The position numbers and the translations under genes are program-made. A DNA stretch of 64,000 bases from Typhlomys cinereus (Eukaryota > Chordata > Mammalia > Rodentia > Platacanthomyidae), in contig JALPQD010000125.1 of NCBI GenBank assembly GCA_023101885.1, positions 5,439,140 through 5,503,139 of the forward strand, given 5' to 3'. Position 1 is the first letter of the stretch. Every line of letters begins with the position of its first letter. Shown piece after piece: positions 1-10,700 of this stretch. The notes under the pieces are model-generated. The model made no database searches and was not told where the DNA came from. It worked only from the letters and a program-made list of their open reading frames with translations.

Positions 1-1380
1 ATTCAAGAATGTCACCGAAGTATCTGATCCTTTTGAAGGCAGATGTGATAAGTAAATATCTACTCTGAGCTTACAGCTCGAGAAGATGAAAAGCAGAGTG
101 CGTCCTGAGAATTACTCCAGTGTGGGACAATCTCATGAACAGCTCTGCCACCCATATACACAGTCTTGCATGCTATAGAATCCCTTTCTTTTCAGATATT
201 GATTTTCTTGAAATATGGGATCATAAACTTTCACTGAGAAGCACTAAGGAACACACTACAAATGGAATCCTACCTAAATGGTCAAATGTGAAAAAACTAA
301 TAGTATCGCCAACTTCAGTGCTTATGTATTTCACCCCAAAATAGTCAACACTGTATGCCTGTTTCCCTCAGGGCTGCTTGCCTTTCTCTGGTGAGGGCAT
401 CTTCCAGGCTTGCCTTTCTCGTGGACTCATTGTTCTCAGTGAATGGGCCATTGATGGCTCTTCTGTCTGTGAGTGAGGAGGCTGGGTAGAGTTTTCAATC
501 TAGCAGTTTCTCCTGAAGACTACCAGTGAGAACAGCTGGGCCATTCCACAATGCAGGTGGCCTGTCCTATAGTGATATAACTTAAAAGGTTTCTTATTGA
601 AAGTGTTTGTGTCTTGTATTCTGCAAAGCTCAGTTCTGGGTAGAAAACTGCTATGATCCAAAAACAGACTTTTCAAACTGTGCTGGTGACTGATCACATT
701 GATTTCTCTTTTCTCTGAAAAAGAACCCACCATCTGCTTCATGCAACAAATGTAAAAGGAGAGAGTATGTAGAGAAGGGAAAAGCTTATATGCAGAATCT
801 AATGTGCATGTGTTGGTTTACACAGAGTTCTAACATTTAAGTCTTTTATGTCTTTGTTTTAGCCCATGCTTTGCAGGCTGCCTTTTGAAATGTCTACTGA
901 TCTGAAAAACTTTGTTATTGCACAGACTGAACTTAAATATATGACTTCTAGGAGAGGCAAAGTGTATGTGAAAGACACACCTCAATGAAGAAATATTTTT
1001 TGGAAGATGAAATTCTATCACAAAAAATCAAAGGCTACACTCTGTAGCTTGAGTAGTCTGCATAAGGCACAGACCTGTTTTTGAGTTCTGCCTGCTTACA
1101 TGACTCTGTAGTGACATCCCTTTAAACCCATTTGACCATTTAGTGGGATGGCTGACAAAATTCTGTCAAAATTTTGAAGAATTATACAGTTTGTCAGAGA
1201 ACTCTAGGAAATAGTTAATGCTGTACTGTAGAAATAGAACTTACTAAAAAAAGGGGCTGACTTAAAAATTGGTTTTTCTAATTACTAGACTAACATAATC
1301 TCACTTTCTGTTTTTTTTTGTTTCTAGATATTATCTGAGTGCATAAATAAATCTGTAGATGTTAAAAAAGAGATAAATTA
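1..1380. other. Unique AT-rich DNA, nothing recognised
   Basis: Both strands contain only short open frames under about 80 codons, without recognisable domains, splice-site pairs or repeat landmarks. No SINE promoter boxes, LTR ends or long poly-A tails were found. Treated as non-coding intergenic or intronic sequence. Confidence 0.5.
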
Positions 1381-1740
1381 GGACTGGAGAGATGACTCAA
1401 TGGTTAAAGGCTTGCCTTGCAAGGAAAAGGATCGAAAATCATTTCTCTAGATCCTTAGCAAAATGCCAGTGGTTGTGGCAGCCCACCTGTAATTTCTGTC
1501 TGGGAATCTCCAAAGCAAGCCGGGCAGCTGGACTAGTCCAAACAGCAAGCCCTGTGCTTGTGTAGAGACTGTATCAAAAAAGTACAACGCAAGAGTGATA
1601 GACGTGATAGAAAATGATTCCCAATGTCAACTCTGCCCACATCCATGTATAATACATGTACCACATAATGTAAGCATGTGTTCACATACATACATGCACG
1701 CACACATCCCCTCCACATATAAGTATGACAACTAAATGAA
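1381..1740 (+). mobile_element. Old rodent B2/B4-type SINE
   Basis: The head at 1383-1430 reads as a diverged tRNA-derived SINE start (GACTGGAGAGATGACTCAAT, then a GGTTAAAGGC-like continuation), matching the B2-superfamily head seen in cleaner form at 62439. A downstream part near 1470-1510 resembles the region after the head in B2/B4 elements (a TGGTTGTGGCAGCCCACCTG segment). No clear TSD or intact B box remains, so this is an old inactive copy. The exact family is uncertain. Confidence 0.5.
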
Positions 1741-1894
1741 AAGGAGGCAGGTTTACGATATGCATGATGTCCTGGAAATTGAAATTAAATTTCTTTGGGT
1801 TTTCTTCTAAAATGAGACTTAGTCCAACAGAATGAATAATATAAACAAACTATCATATAGATTTTAAATTTTATTAGGTGACAAGTTGAAAAAC

Positions 1895-2107
1895 TACTAA
1901 AGCCAAAGAGATATCTCAGCAGGTAAAGGAGCTCATGCATAGATCTGGCAACCTGCCTTTAATCTCCAGATTAAAGTCCATGTGATGATGGAGAGAGTCA
2001 ATTGCCCAAAGTTGTCCTTTGACCTCCACCCAATGCGTGAAGGCATACACATATGTAAACTCTCTCTTAAACTTCATAAAGAAATGAATGAATGCAATAA
2101 AAATAAT
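1895..2107 (+). mobile_element. Degraded tRNA-derived SINE
   Basis: A weak head (AAAGAGATATCTCAGCAGG at about 1904) is followed by the arrangement found in rodent B2/B4-like SINEs, including AAGTTGTCCTTTGACCTCCA at about 2009-2028 and an A-rich end near 2095-2107. The promoter boxes are damaged. A short open frame spans it but is a by-product of the repeat. Confidence 0.5.
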
Positions 2108-3242
2108 AGGGTATTACCTTTTACAAAGAAGGCAATTCAAAATACTCAAGTGGACAGAAAACAAATGATAAAAACAGGAATGAACTGGAGATGGGAGATA
2201 CTTGATAGGTGTCAATTAAGACAATCCACACAGGTCAGGGAGTAAGATGTGGAATCAGGGGAATGTCTAAATTTTGATGGCACATATTAAGTTAGTCTGA
2301 CAAGGTCACCAGAAGCCATGAAGTTCAATACTTTTCTAAAAAGATGATTTTTTGTTTAAATTTACTCAGACTTCAACATCTTTCCCTGAGACTCTTTTAT
2401 GTATAAATAAAGCATTTACAAAATCTTTTGTATTTTATTTTAATTTTAAATTTCTATTTAATTTAAGCTATTAAGTTAATTTATTTAAGGGTAAATAACT
2501 TTGATACACATTCTATCTTGTATTCTTAAAATAAAAACAGTGAAACAGCTTTATATGCATTGACATTTATGTGACAATATGCTCAACTCATATTGCCAAA
2601 ATTTAAATGTTGCTAAGTATTACTCTGTCATTTTAGAAGATTAATGTCCAAAATTTATAAAAAATTCAAAAAGTTGAGCATCAATAAAAACAAAAACTAC
2701 CAAATTAAAAAATGGGCTGCTAACCTAAATTGCAAATTCATAAAAGAAAAAATACAAATATCTAGAAAACATGGAGCTCTTGACCCTAAAAGAATCAAGA
2801 AGAATCCAGGAATATCACATAAGAGGAAGTCATTTTATATTTATAAATCAGTATAAATGTATATATCACTATGTATTTATGTATTTATATGTATAAAATA
2901 ATATATAATAGTTCCTTTATATACCAGTGTAATTCTTTATGATTTTAAAATTTTGATAGTATATACTATGTATCTTTCCAATTAATACATAAGATACTGC
3001 TTCACTACATTTTTTATTTTAAGGATACATACTAGAATATGTATCAAAGCTTTTTAAGCTTTATTGTATGGTTGAAGATATAGAATGATAATAAAAAAAT
3101 AAAAAAAGGAGAGGTCAGAGCACAACTTTCTGAAATCTATATTTTTAGCAAAAAGAATTCTTATGTCAGTTTAACAATCTCCTTGTGTCTTTGACACCTA
3201 TCCACTCTCCATACCTAACCTGGTCACTTGTTACTCTCACCC

Positions 3243-3244
<2 letters not shown>
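2108..3244. other. AT-rich unique stretch
   Basis: Very AT-rich, with runs of TATTTA and AAAT between about 2430 and 3100. No coding signal, LTR ends or SINE boxes were seen. A lysine- and isoleucine-rich open frame at 2644-2856 is what AT-rich DNA gives by chance. Confidence 0.45.

Positions 3245-3297
<53 letters not shown>
3245..3297. repeat. (CA)n microsatellite
   Basis: An almost pure CA dinucleotide tract of about 26 units, flanked by unique sequence. Unlike the TG tracts at 20240, 24155, 50560 and 55550 it is not attached to a recognisable SINE. Confidence 0.95.
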
Positions 3298-3301
<4 letters not shown>

Positions 3302-4335
3302 CAACAGCTCCTCATCACCCAGCCTGTTGTCATAAGAGCATCTTGAAGCTGTTTCCATCCTCTGACCTCTATCCTGCTCCTTGACTGAACTTCCTCAGTG
3401 CTCATGCAGCACTGCCCTCCCACAGCGAGACCTGTTGCAGGTGTCCTTAAACCTACTGGGATGGCCTTGAAAGCATCTTCCTTTCTGCGTTTAAAAGGAG
3501 TCTACAATTAATTTTTTCATGTCCATTTTTAAATCAGAAAAGCCATAGTTTTCAGAATGGCATTTTCATGCTCGTGTGCTATTTCATTTGTTCTTATTTT
3601 TCCTCTTTTCCACCCTTTATCTGGCCCTGCTGTTCCCATAAGTTAGTTCTCCTCTGCCAGATAGTCCTCTCTTCTGCTCTCATGAGCCCAGTCCTTTCTC
3701 TTCTAGCATCTGAATCAGACCCTTTGACAGTGCTGGCCTCCTTAAATTGACCCTGTTCCTCACTAATCTGGGAATGGTAAGCTGTCTCCACACTCCTTGG
3801 TGTAAGTAAGTGATATGTAAATTCACCGCGATGAGAAGTGCTAACTTCTGGTATAGTTAGAAGGGGAAAAATAATCCTTTCCTGAAACTGCAGCATTTAA
3901 GATTCATCCCAGAAAACAAAGAGTGAAGGCTGTTTAATGTCACTATGGACAGCAACATGGCTAAGGCTGTATGTCTCAGGTGACAAATTCACATGGACAT
4001 AGTAGTTTTAAAGTTCACCATTAAAACTCATCTCCTCTCTAATGCTTCCCTGTTTTCAAATGCTTGGAGATATAGATATATAGCTTGCTTTACTTCAAGG
4101 ATCCGTGTTGGATAGCTAAAGCATTATCTAAAGCATGTTTCTTTTCACTTAGACTCTGTGAGGTTAGGGGCAGGAACACATTTATCCTTATAACCTCAAA
4201 ACTACCACATTAAGTAGTTGGCTATGAGAACATGATTATTATTTATTTAATCCAACCATCCACAAATGGTCATAGAACACAGTTTGCTCCTTAGAGTGGT
4301 GGAGTTATAGCGTGGTGATGGTCAGGAACTCTTAC
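3298..4335. other. Mostly unique; weak MIR/L2-like trace
   Basis: No gene recognised. Between about 4145 and 4215 a segment (ACTCTGTGAGGTTAGGGGCA and what follows) resembles the 3' part of ancient MIR/L2 repeats, where a 'gagggcagggac' motif is typical. The match is short and diverged, so this is a suggestion only. Confidence 0.3.
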
Positions 4336-4510
4336 CTGAAGATTTACAGAGTGAATCACAAACTACTGCAGAGCAATGATCTGAATCACTTGTGATGCCT
4401 GCGTTACTATTATCATCCTGGATGCTGAGATTTAATCCATCTTCATCAGAAGCGATGTTTCCCAGGCAACTTTTCCTGACATTTGCTTTCTCTTTTCCGA
4501 ACAAAGCTTT
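4336..4510 (-). CDS. Candidate internal exon, gene unknown
   Basis: On the minus strand an open frame runs without a stop from 4510 to 4336 and ends in TCTTCAG followed by GTAAGAG, a near-consensus splice donor. The base pair before 4510 is AG, a possible acceptor, although its pyrimidine tract is poor. The encoded stretch is acidic and serine-rich (for example ASDEDGLNLSIQDDNSN), unlike the low-complexity frames around it. If real the exon is 175 bp, starts in phase 0 and ends in phase 1. I cannot assign a family, and no partner exon was found nearby. It could also be a chance frame next to a chance donor. Confidence 0.28.
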
Positions 4511-5930
4511 CTACATAATATTTGAGTTTTTCTGACTTGTTCTTTCCCAAATCCCTTCCCTCTATTTTTATTTGTCCATCTCTGTTCCTTCTCATCTTTC
4601 TTTTATATTTTTCCACATACCAAAGATTGCAATTTAAAAAATATTCTTTAATTTTTTTCTTCCTTCAAAAACCTATAATTAAATCCACTACTTGATATTA
4701 AGGAAAATACACTAACTATGGTAACACCTTTTATAACTGAAGACTTTAGGAATAAACAGTGCACTTTTGTGAGTTAGCAAGGAAAGTGTTTGCACAATTA
4801 TTCTGTAAATTCATGCCTCTTACCTTATTCATACCTGCTGGTCTGATGCTCTTCGATTCCTAGGCCAGTTGAACCTATACTTTTAGTTGTTTTATGTATA
4901 CACATTTCATGTTTCCATGATATCAAGCTCTTTAGCATATTTTCATAATCAAAACTCTTTACTGTGCTGCATCCTTCCTATGCAGTGAACTGTGCATCTC
5001 CTTCATTCATGCTGAAGTATTAACCTCCAGTGACACTTGCTATTTTGACAGAGAGCTAAGTAATTCAGGTAAAATGAGATCTAAAGTGTGGTATCTAAAT
5101 TCCCAGAAGGCAAGAATCCTTAAAGTAAGAGGAAGAGAAGTCCCAGTGTTGTGTGGAATCAGGATATAAAGGCAGCTGTGTACCAGGGAGAGAGGCCTCA
5201 CCAAGAACCTAATCAGACAGCACCTTGATGATCGACATTATAGCCTTCAACCTTCTGTAAGGAGATAATCAATTCCATTTAAGCTATTTCCTCCATGGTG
5301 TTTGCCCTGCCAGCTTGAATTCTTAACCCTTAAGGGTAATGCTGCTGTGGGTTTCTCTCTTCATAATTTAAATATGCAGGAAATTAATCTGTATCTGGGG
5401 ATTCATTTCCCTTGGATAAGTTCATCGTGCTGCCCCTTCTGCAGAGCTTGTGGAGTACATGGACACATTTGGGCCCTTAACCTGTGAGAGTGTCCCCAGT
5501 GTGCATCGCCTCTGCGTCTCAACTTAATGTCCTCTGAAAATGAAATTGGCTAGTATCTTTCTTGTGAACTAGTTTCAGTGTGTAGAATGAAATTGAGAAA
5601 TATAGATGCATTAGTCTTATTGACATAGGACTCAGAGAGAACAACAGTCTGGCCTTTTATTAAAGACTCTAATCAACTTCAAAGCACATTTCAAAATTTT
5701 TCCTTTCTGAAGCTCTTCTGAGTATTTCAATGTGTGCTTGGGTACAAATGAATAATTATTTAATATTCATTGGTGCTTATTAAGCTACAAAATGCCTACA
5801 TTAGTTAACCCCTACAATAATCTAATGCACAAGTTATTGATAGTATCATTACTGGTCTCATTTTCTAGATGAGGAAGTGCCTTAGTAAATTTTCTGAAGA
5901 AACAGCATAAGGGAAGAAGAGTCTATTTCA
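4511..5930. other. Unique sequence, weak MIR trace
   Basis: No gene recognised. Around 5845-5885 the segment with TTTTCTAGATGAGGAAGTGC resembles the antisense core of a MIR element (an 'agatgaggaaactgag'-type motif). The rest has no recognisable landmark. Confidence 0.3.
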
Positions 5931-5934
5931 GCTC

Positions 5935-6245
5935 AGAGTTCCAGGGAATTATTCCTCATGGTGGGGAAGTGAAGGTGTCAGGAACCTATAGCAGTTAGTC
6001 ACATCAATCCATAATCAGGAAGCAGGCAACAAGGAAAACTATATGCTGAGCTCACTTTCTCCTTTCTATATAACGCAAAAGTGCCCAAGAAATGGTTCTA
6101 CTCACAGTTGGTGGTCTTCAAACCTCAGTGAACATGATCAAGATAATTCCTCATAAGCATGCCTAGAGGCCCATCTAGCCTAGATAATCCCTCATAGGGC
6201 ACCATGAGTCATGTTTCCTAGGAGATTCCAGATCCTGCCAAGTAC
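5935..6245. repeat. Unclassified interspersed repeat, copy 1
   Basis: This block shares its layout with 19280-19400: both contain a TAG[TC]..ATATCACATCCATA-like piece, then AGCAGG/AGCAGAGAG, then a GAGCTCACTTTCTCCTTT-like end. The sequence at 40845-40934 and 41858-42090 may be related (a TGGTGGGGA..GCAGGCA core). I recognise it as a dispersed rodent repeat but cannot name the family. Confidence 0.4.
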
Positions 6246-8508
6246 CATCACAGGAAGCTATGCTATAAAAAATGTTAATAAGCACCAATGAATACTTTTC
6301 CTAACATACATTAGGCAAATAGCAATGCTGGGAACCAACCCTCTTAAGTTTTACTCCACAATCTATCATCTTAATAACTATCTGAGCAATAAATGCCATG
6401 CGCTGAATGGCAGTTCAGATGACGCTTCTTGGGCTTCACAGTTGGTGGATGATGAAGCCTACACACACACCATCCCACAAGGGACGTCCCACAGATGAAA
6501 AAGCACCATTGTCAAATTATAGTACTGCCACCTGCAATAGAGTCAGGTGTCAAATTAACAGGCACAGGCACAACTGTTTGGGGCACAACTATGAAGAATT
6601 GATAGGGTCAACCTCAAACAGGCCTGCAGGTGATTAGTTACAGAGGACCCGGTCCACAGCAGGTGGTGCCTTAGAGTGGTGGACGGGATAAAGGGAAGTG
6701 CAATGGGGAAGAATTTGCCTTCTCTTGCCCTGTGTGGATCTGCTATGTTGAGTTCCTTATTGCCTTATTGCACCTTCTCTGTGACTGCTGCTGTTGCTTC
6801 ACCTGTTCTTGACTGAGGTCAGAGTCCTGCCACTTTGGGCCTTGTGGTTGTTCATTGTTGCCTTTGGAGCCCAGTCTCTTGGGCCCACACACACACACAC
6901 ACACACACACTCTCTCTAGGCAGCATGATGCCCAGGTGAGGGTGAGCAGTTCCCTGGAGTGTGCTTGCACAAGAGAGTATCCACCTGAGTAGTTCCCAGG
7001 TGAGTAGTAGTAGGCACACTCCGTGTTATTGCCACCAATGTAATCACTCTATATCCTTTCTTACTGGAATTTAAACATTGATCCATAGATGCTGAAATGA
7101 AGAAAATGTAGCAGGGCAGTGTCAGAGAGACACAGAAAAAAATGCAGCTTCAACTAATACCATTAATATCAGAAAGACACAGGAAAAATAGTAACATTCA
7201 AATTGCAGCTGCCTGGGCTTCCCTGTCTCTCACTCACGGAGGCCAGCTGTCCGCAGAGCAGGCTTGGCTGATATATGGCTTACTATTCCATACTAGTGTT
7301 CAGCCAGGCTGAGAGGCTGGATTATACTTTACCCGATACTGTCAATCTTCCCCAGACCGTCAAGGACGACTTATTTTTCTTTGAAAACTGATACAAAGCG
7401 TTCGTTTGTTTCTGTGAAAAGTTCTAACTTACTTTTGGGTCTCCACTGGTTAATATAAGTATACTATCTGAGGTACAGTAAATTTAGGGGTTTTTTTTCA
7501 CTATCATATATTTTCTTGAAAGCACAGAGAAATTTTTGCATACTTCCGGAAATTGTTTTTGGAGACTTGCCTGTGCAATACATAGTCTTTTAAGTTCATT
7601 CTCCTTTCTGTTGTTCATTATAGGGTCAGAATATCCTGGCCAAGCTCTCTACTGACTCCAGACTGATGAATCCCTTGTGTGGTAGTGTCAGCTTGAAGAA
7701 GGTGAAGCTGTGCTAATGGCGGAGTGCACCATTTCACTTTGACCCTGTTTGGACTCTTGTTTTGTCTATTATTGGGGGTATGAGACTTAAATTCCTGAAA
7801 ACCTCCAATTTCTCATTTATAAAGTCTAGATAGATTACAAATCTACATTTAGGCTTATTGACCAATAAAAAGAGATAAATAATAATGATTCAGGCATATA
7901 GGGAGAATTTGCAAATATCCTTTATTTCAACCCCAGCTTCCATGGTGTGTGCTATTGATATATTTCACATTCAAAACCAAAACTTTTTTAGTACCAGCAA
8001 ATGAGGAATAAATAGAAACTCATGTTCAGACCAGAACAACATATTTCCAAAAGAAATGATTTTTTCCATGAAACTGAAAATGGAAAAAAAATTAGTTGCC
8101 TGTATAATTTTGACATAAAGTAACCACTTATGTCATATACTTTGTATATGTGCATGTGCATATCTGAAAATAAAAATAAGATTGATTTTTAAAAAGCTGA
8201 GCCAAGGATTTAAAACATGGAGTGTTTAGATGGTGCTTTTATAGTTATCACTAGGATATCTGCTCCTGACCATTTACTTTCCTTCTTCTGATATTTGGAT
8301 GGGTTTTCAGTATCAGCCACAATATCTATGATATTAAGGGGATAAAAGTCCATTCAGAGAGTAATTGCTTTTCCATGAGTCTTATATATCTCTATTGCTC
8401 ACACAGATTCTCTCTAAAATCATTTTTACTACTATTTAGTCCTCCTAATTACAAATATAATGGTGGTTGTCCCTTACCCCTTACTTTGCTCCCCTTAACA
8501 TGTTTTTG
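6246..8508. other. Unique sequence with a short (CA)n tract
   Basis: Contains a CA run at about 6889-6910 and otherwise mixed unique DNA. No convincing exon, LTR or SINE was seen. Short open frames are below 80 codons and lack motifs. Confidence 0.4.
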
Positions 8509-8509
8509 C

Positions 8510-9545
8510 TTTTTTAAAATTAATTTTGTTTTTATTTTTACTCCTTTACAATCTCATATATGTAGACAATATGTTTTTATTGTAGTTAACCCTATCTCCC
8601 TTCCACTTCCCTTGGACATTTCCTTAGCATGTCCACCTTCTGATTTTATGTCAATTTTTTTAATTGGACAATATAAAATAATATGTAAGCAATAAAAGAA
8701 AATGCATTAAGGATGTAGATAGTTATGATTGAGCTGCCAGTTCCATATGCTTAAGAACACATAATAAAGCTGAAGAATAGCAGTTTTGTCCATCTTCTAA
8801 GAGACTACGTTCATGATGTGTGAGGCACACAGAGCCTCAAACCACAGATCATCCACATTGTGGGCGCACAGAGCCCTGTCCCATAAGAAACCATTCTACT
8901 TGTGAGCACACAAGTGAGCATACAGAGCCCCAGCCCAGGAGGCCGTCCATACTATGTGCACATGGAACCTATCCCACATGAAGCCTTCATGTTGTGAATG
9001 GATATGGAATTCAGGGTTTTGGCAGGCAGTGTGGTATGTCAGGCTATTAATCATTCAGCTGCCCACAGGTCAGAACACTGAATGGAGAAATAGTCTCATC
9101 TCCTCTCTGCCACCATCTGATGCAAATGGGACACAACAGCTATATGTGCAGTGTCTGTAGGGGCCGGGTCATAAATTCTTTTTACCAGAGTTGTAGTTGT
9201 TTACAGCATTCAAGGTCCTTGATTTCTTTATCCCCTGAACTGCTCATCTCTTTTGTTCCTTCCTTATCACTCCTTATTACCTCACTTCCCTTCCCTTATG
9301 GACTTTTCTTGGCTTTATTTATCTATTTACCAGTATTCTTTTGTCTCGACTTTCTTGGTGTCTTCTCTCACCTACCCCCAAGTTATGATCCTTTGCTGTT
9401 ACAGTAGATACTCTAGAAATTTTTCCTCCAGGATATCATTTTGAGGACTTAGTACTAGGTTTCACTTGTAAGGGAGAACATGTGATATCTGTCTTTTTGT
9501 GTCTGGATACTTAGCTCAGTGTAACTCAACCAAGTTGTATTCTAC
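8510..9545 (-). mobile_element. Old LINE-1 3' end, antisense
   Basis: Read on the minus strand, the right part (about 9440-9545) corresponds to the end of LINE-1 ORF2: GTAAGGGAGAACATGTGATA and TGTCTGGATACTTAGCTC match the equivalent places in the antisense copies at 23690-23745 and 26440-26495. Leftward it passes into a pyrimidine-rich 3' UTR as seen on the plus strand. The left limit is set by the TTTTTAT-rich tail region. It is strongly diverged and non-coding. A 42-bp imperfect tandem array (8821-8996) lies inside. Confidence 0.55.
8821..8996. repeat. Imperfect ~42-bp tandem repeat, four units
   Basis: Four successive units each begin with a GCACACAGAGCC-like motif and end in TTGTG or TATGTG: 8821-8862, 8863-8904, 8905-8958 and 8959-8996. 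Units one and two are the same length; the third has an insertion and the fourth is shortened. Confidence 0.55.
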
Positions 9546-10365
9546 TATGGTGGAAGACTAGTGAAGCAGGAAGCCACATCAGGCCAGAGGACAGAATATC
9601 AACATACCTGGAATACTCCTCCCTAATCAGCACATCAAAATCTTATCCCACACCAAGGCTCGGAGAACCTTGCAGAAGAGGGGTTGGTAAGATTCTAAGA
9701 GCCTAAAGGTGGGATGAGGTATTCCTGACCAACAAATTCCAGCCAAGGTGGGGCTGCTATGCCCAGAAATTCACTGCGGTGAGAACACCTAGCAAACAGA
9801 TCTACCCAATGGTTGACTTATTTACATTTCTCCCACGCGCTCCCCATCCTGAAGCTCAGGGACATTTGCGGAAGAGGGGGCGGTAAGAGTGTAAGAGCAA
9901 AAGAATGGGAGGAGCAATGATTTGCAAGATACTCCACACAAGTTAGGGCCAAAGCAATCATAATTGGACATTGCATGCCCGGCGCAATGTCCAACACACT
10001 ATTGACCTCACAAAGTCTAGCATCTGCTAAAGGCACCAAGATCCTTGGAGGCAAGGGATTGACAGGCACAGTAGTGTTCCTATGCTTAAGGGGAACACAG
10101 GAAAGGGTTCAGGGAAATGCCACTGGGTCCTTCCTTGTACGTCATGGGAGAGGAGGGCCCAGAGGAGAGTCAGGCATGCACAAGAAAGGACTCTGGGAAT
10201 TGGAGCGGGAGGCACGGGGGGGGGGGGGGGATGGGGTGGGAGGGGTGAGGTGAGGGGGAGCAGGGGGTTGGGGGGTGGAGGAGGAGGGAGGGAGGGAACT
10301 GGTGTACCTATTAAGTTTGTATGAGCTGAAATAATAATAAAAAATGTATTTAAAAAAAAAAAGAA
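9546..10365 (+). mobile_element. LINE-1 3' end (one or two copies)
   Basis: From about 9828 the sequence follows the 3' UTR of the full-length element at 34175-34660: GAAGCTCAGGGACATTTGCG, the TTGCAAGATACTCCACACAA block, the GGAGGCAAGGGATTGACAG block, the G-rich tract and the terminal ACCTATTAAGTTTGTATGAG before an A-rich tail. The preceding 9546-9827 contains a more diverged version of the same UTR module (GCAGAAGAGGGGTTGGTAAG), so two LINE-1 ends of different age may be joined. Both are 5'-truncated and non-coding. Confidence 0.75.
10207..10300 (+). repeat. G-rich tract of LINE-1 3' UTR
   Basis: Nearly pure purine, beginning with a run of about 14 G, then repeated GGGG/GGA groups up to about 10300. 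This is the polypurine part of the LINE-1 3' UTR; counterparts occur at 23170-23250 and 34535-34615. Several runs of four or more G make quadruplex formation plausible. Confidence 0.7.
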
Positions 10366-10379
10366 AAATCAACTGCTCT

Positions 10380-10700
10380 CAGAGGGTGTCTCAGGGGCAG
10401 ATTCTGGACAAGAGTAAAAGAACTTCTCCATTTATGTCTTTACCCACTGAAGAGCCACATAAAGTTCAACAGATCTGACTCTTACCAACACAAGCACCCC
10501 AAAAGGAGTCTTGTGATACACAAAAGCAAAGGAACAGGAATGACTGGCAGAATAAGATGGATGAAGGGAGGGGAGGGTGGGAGAAGGTTGGGTGGATGGA
10601 GAGGGGAGGAAAAGAGGGAAGTAGGTGGGGAAGGGATCAGGACAAAGATTTAAAGCCAATATGCTTATAAATAAATAAATTTAAAAATGCTAAAAAAAAG
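10380..10700 (+). mobile_element. Probable older LINE-1 3' UTR
   Basis: Purine-rich sequence (10555-10640) followed by an AATATGCTTATAAATAAATA-type A-rich end. The composition and end resemble the fragment at 62498-62752, suggesting a different, older LINE-1 3' UTR type. No coding part remains. Confidence 0.4.
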
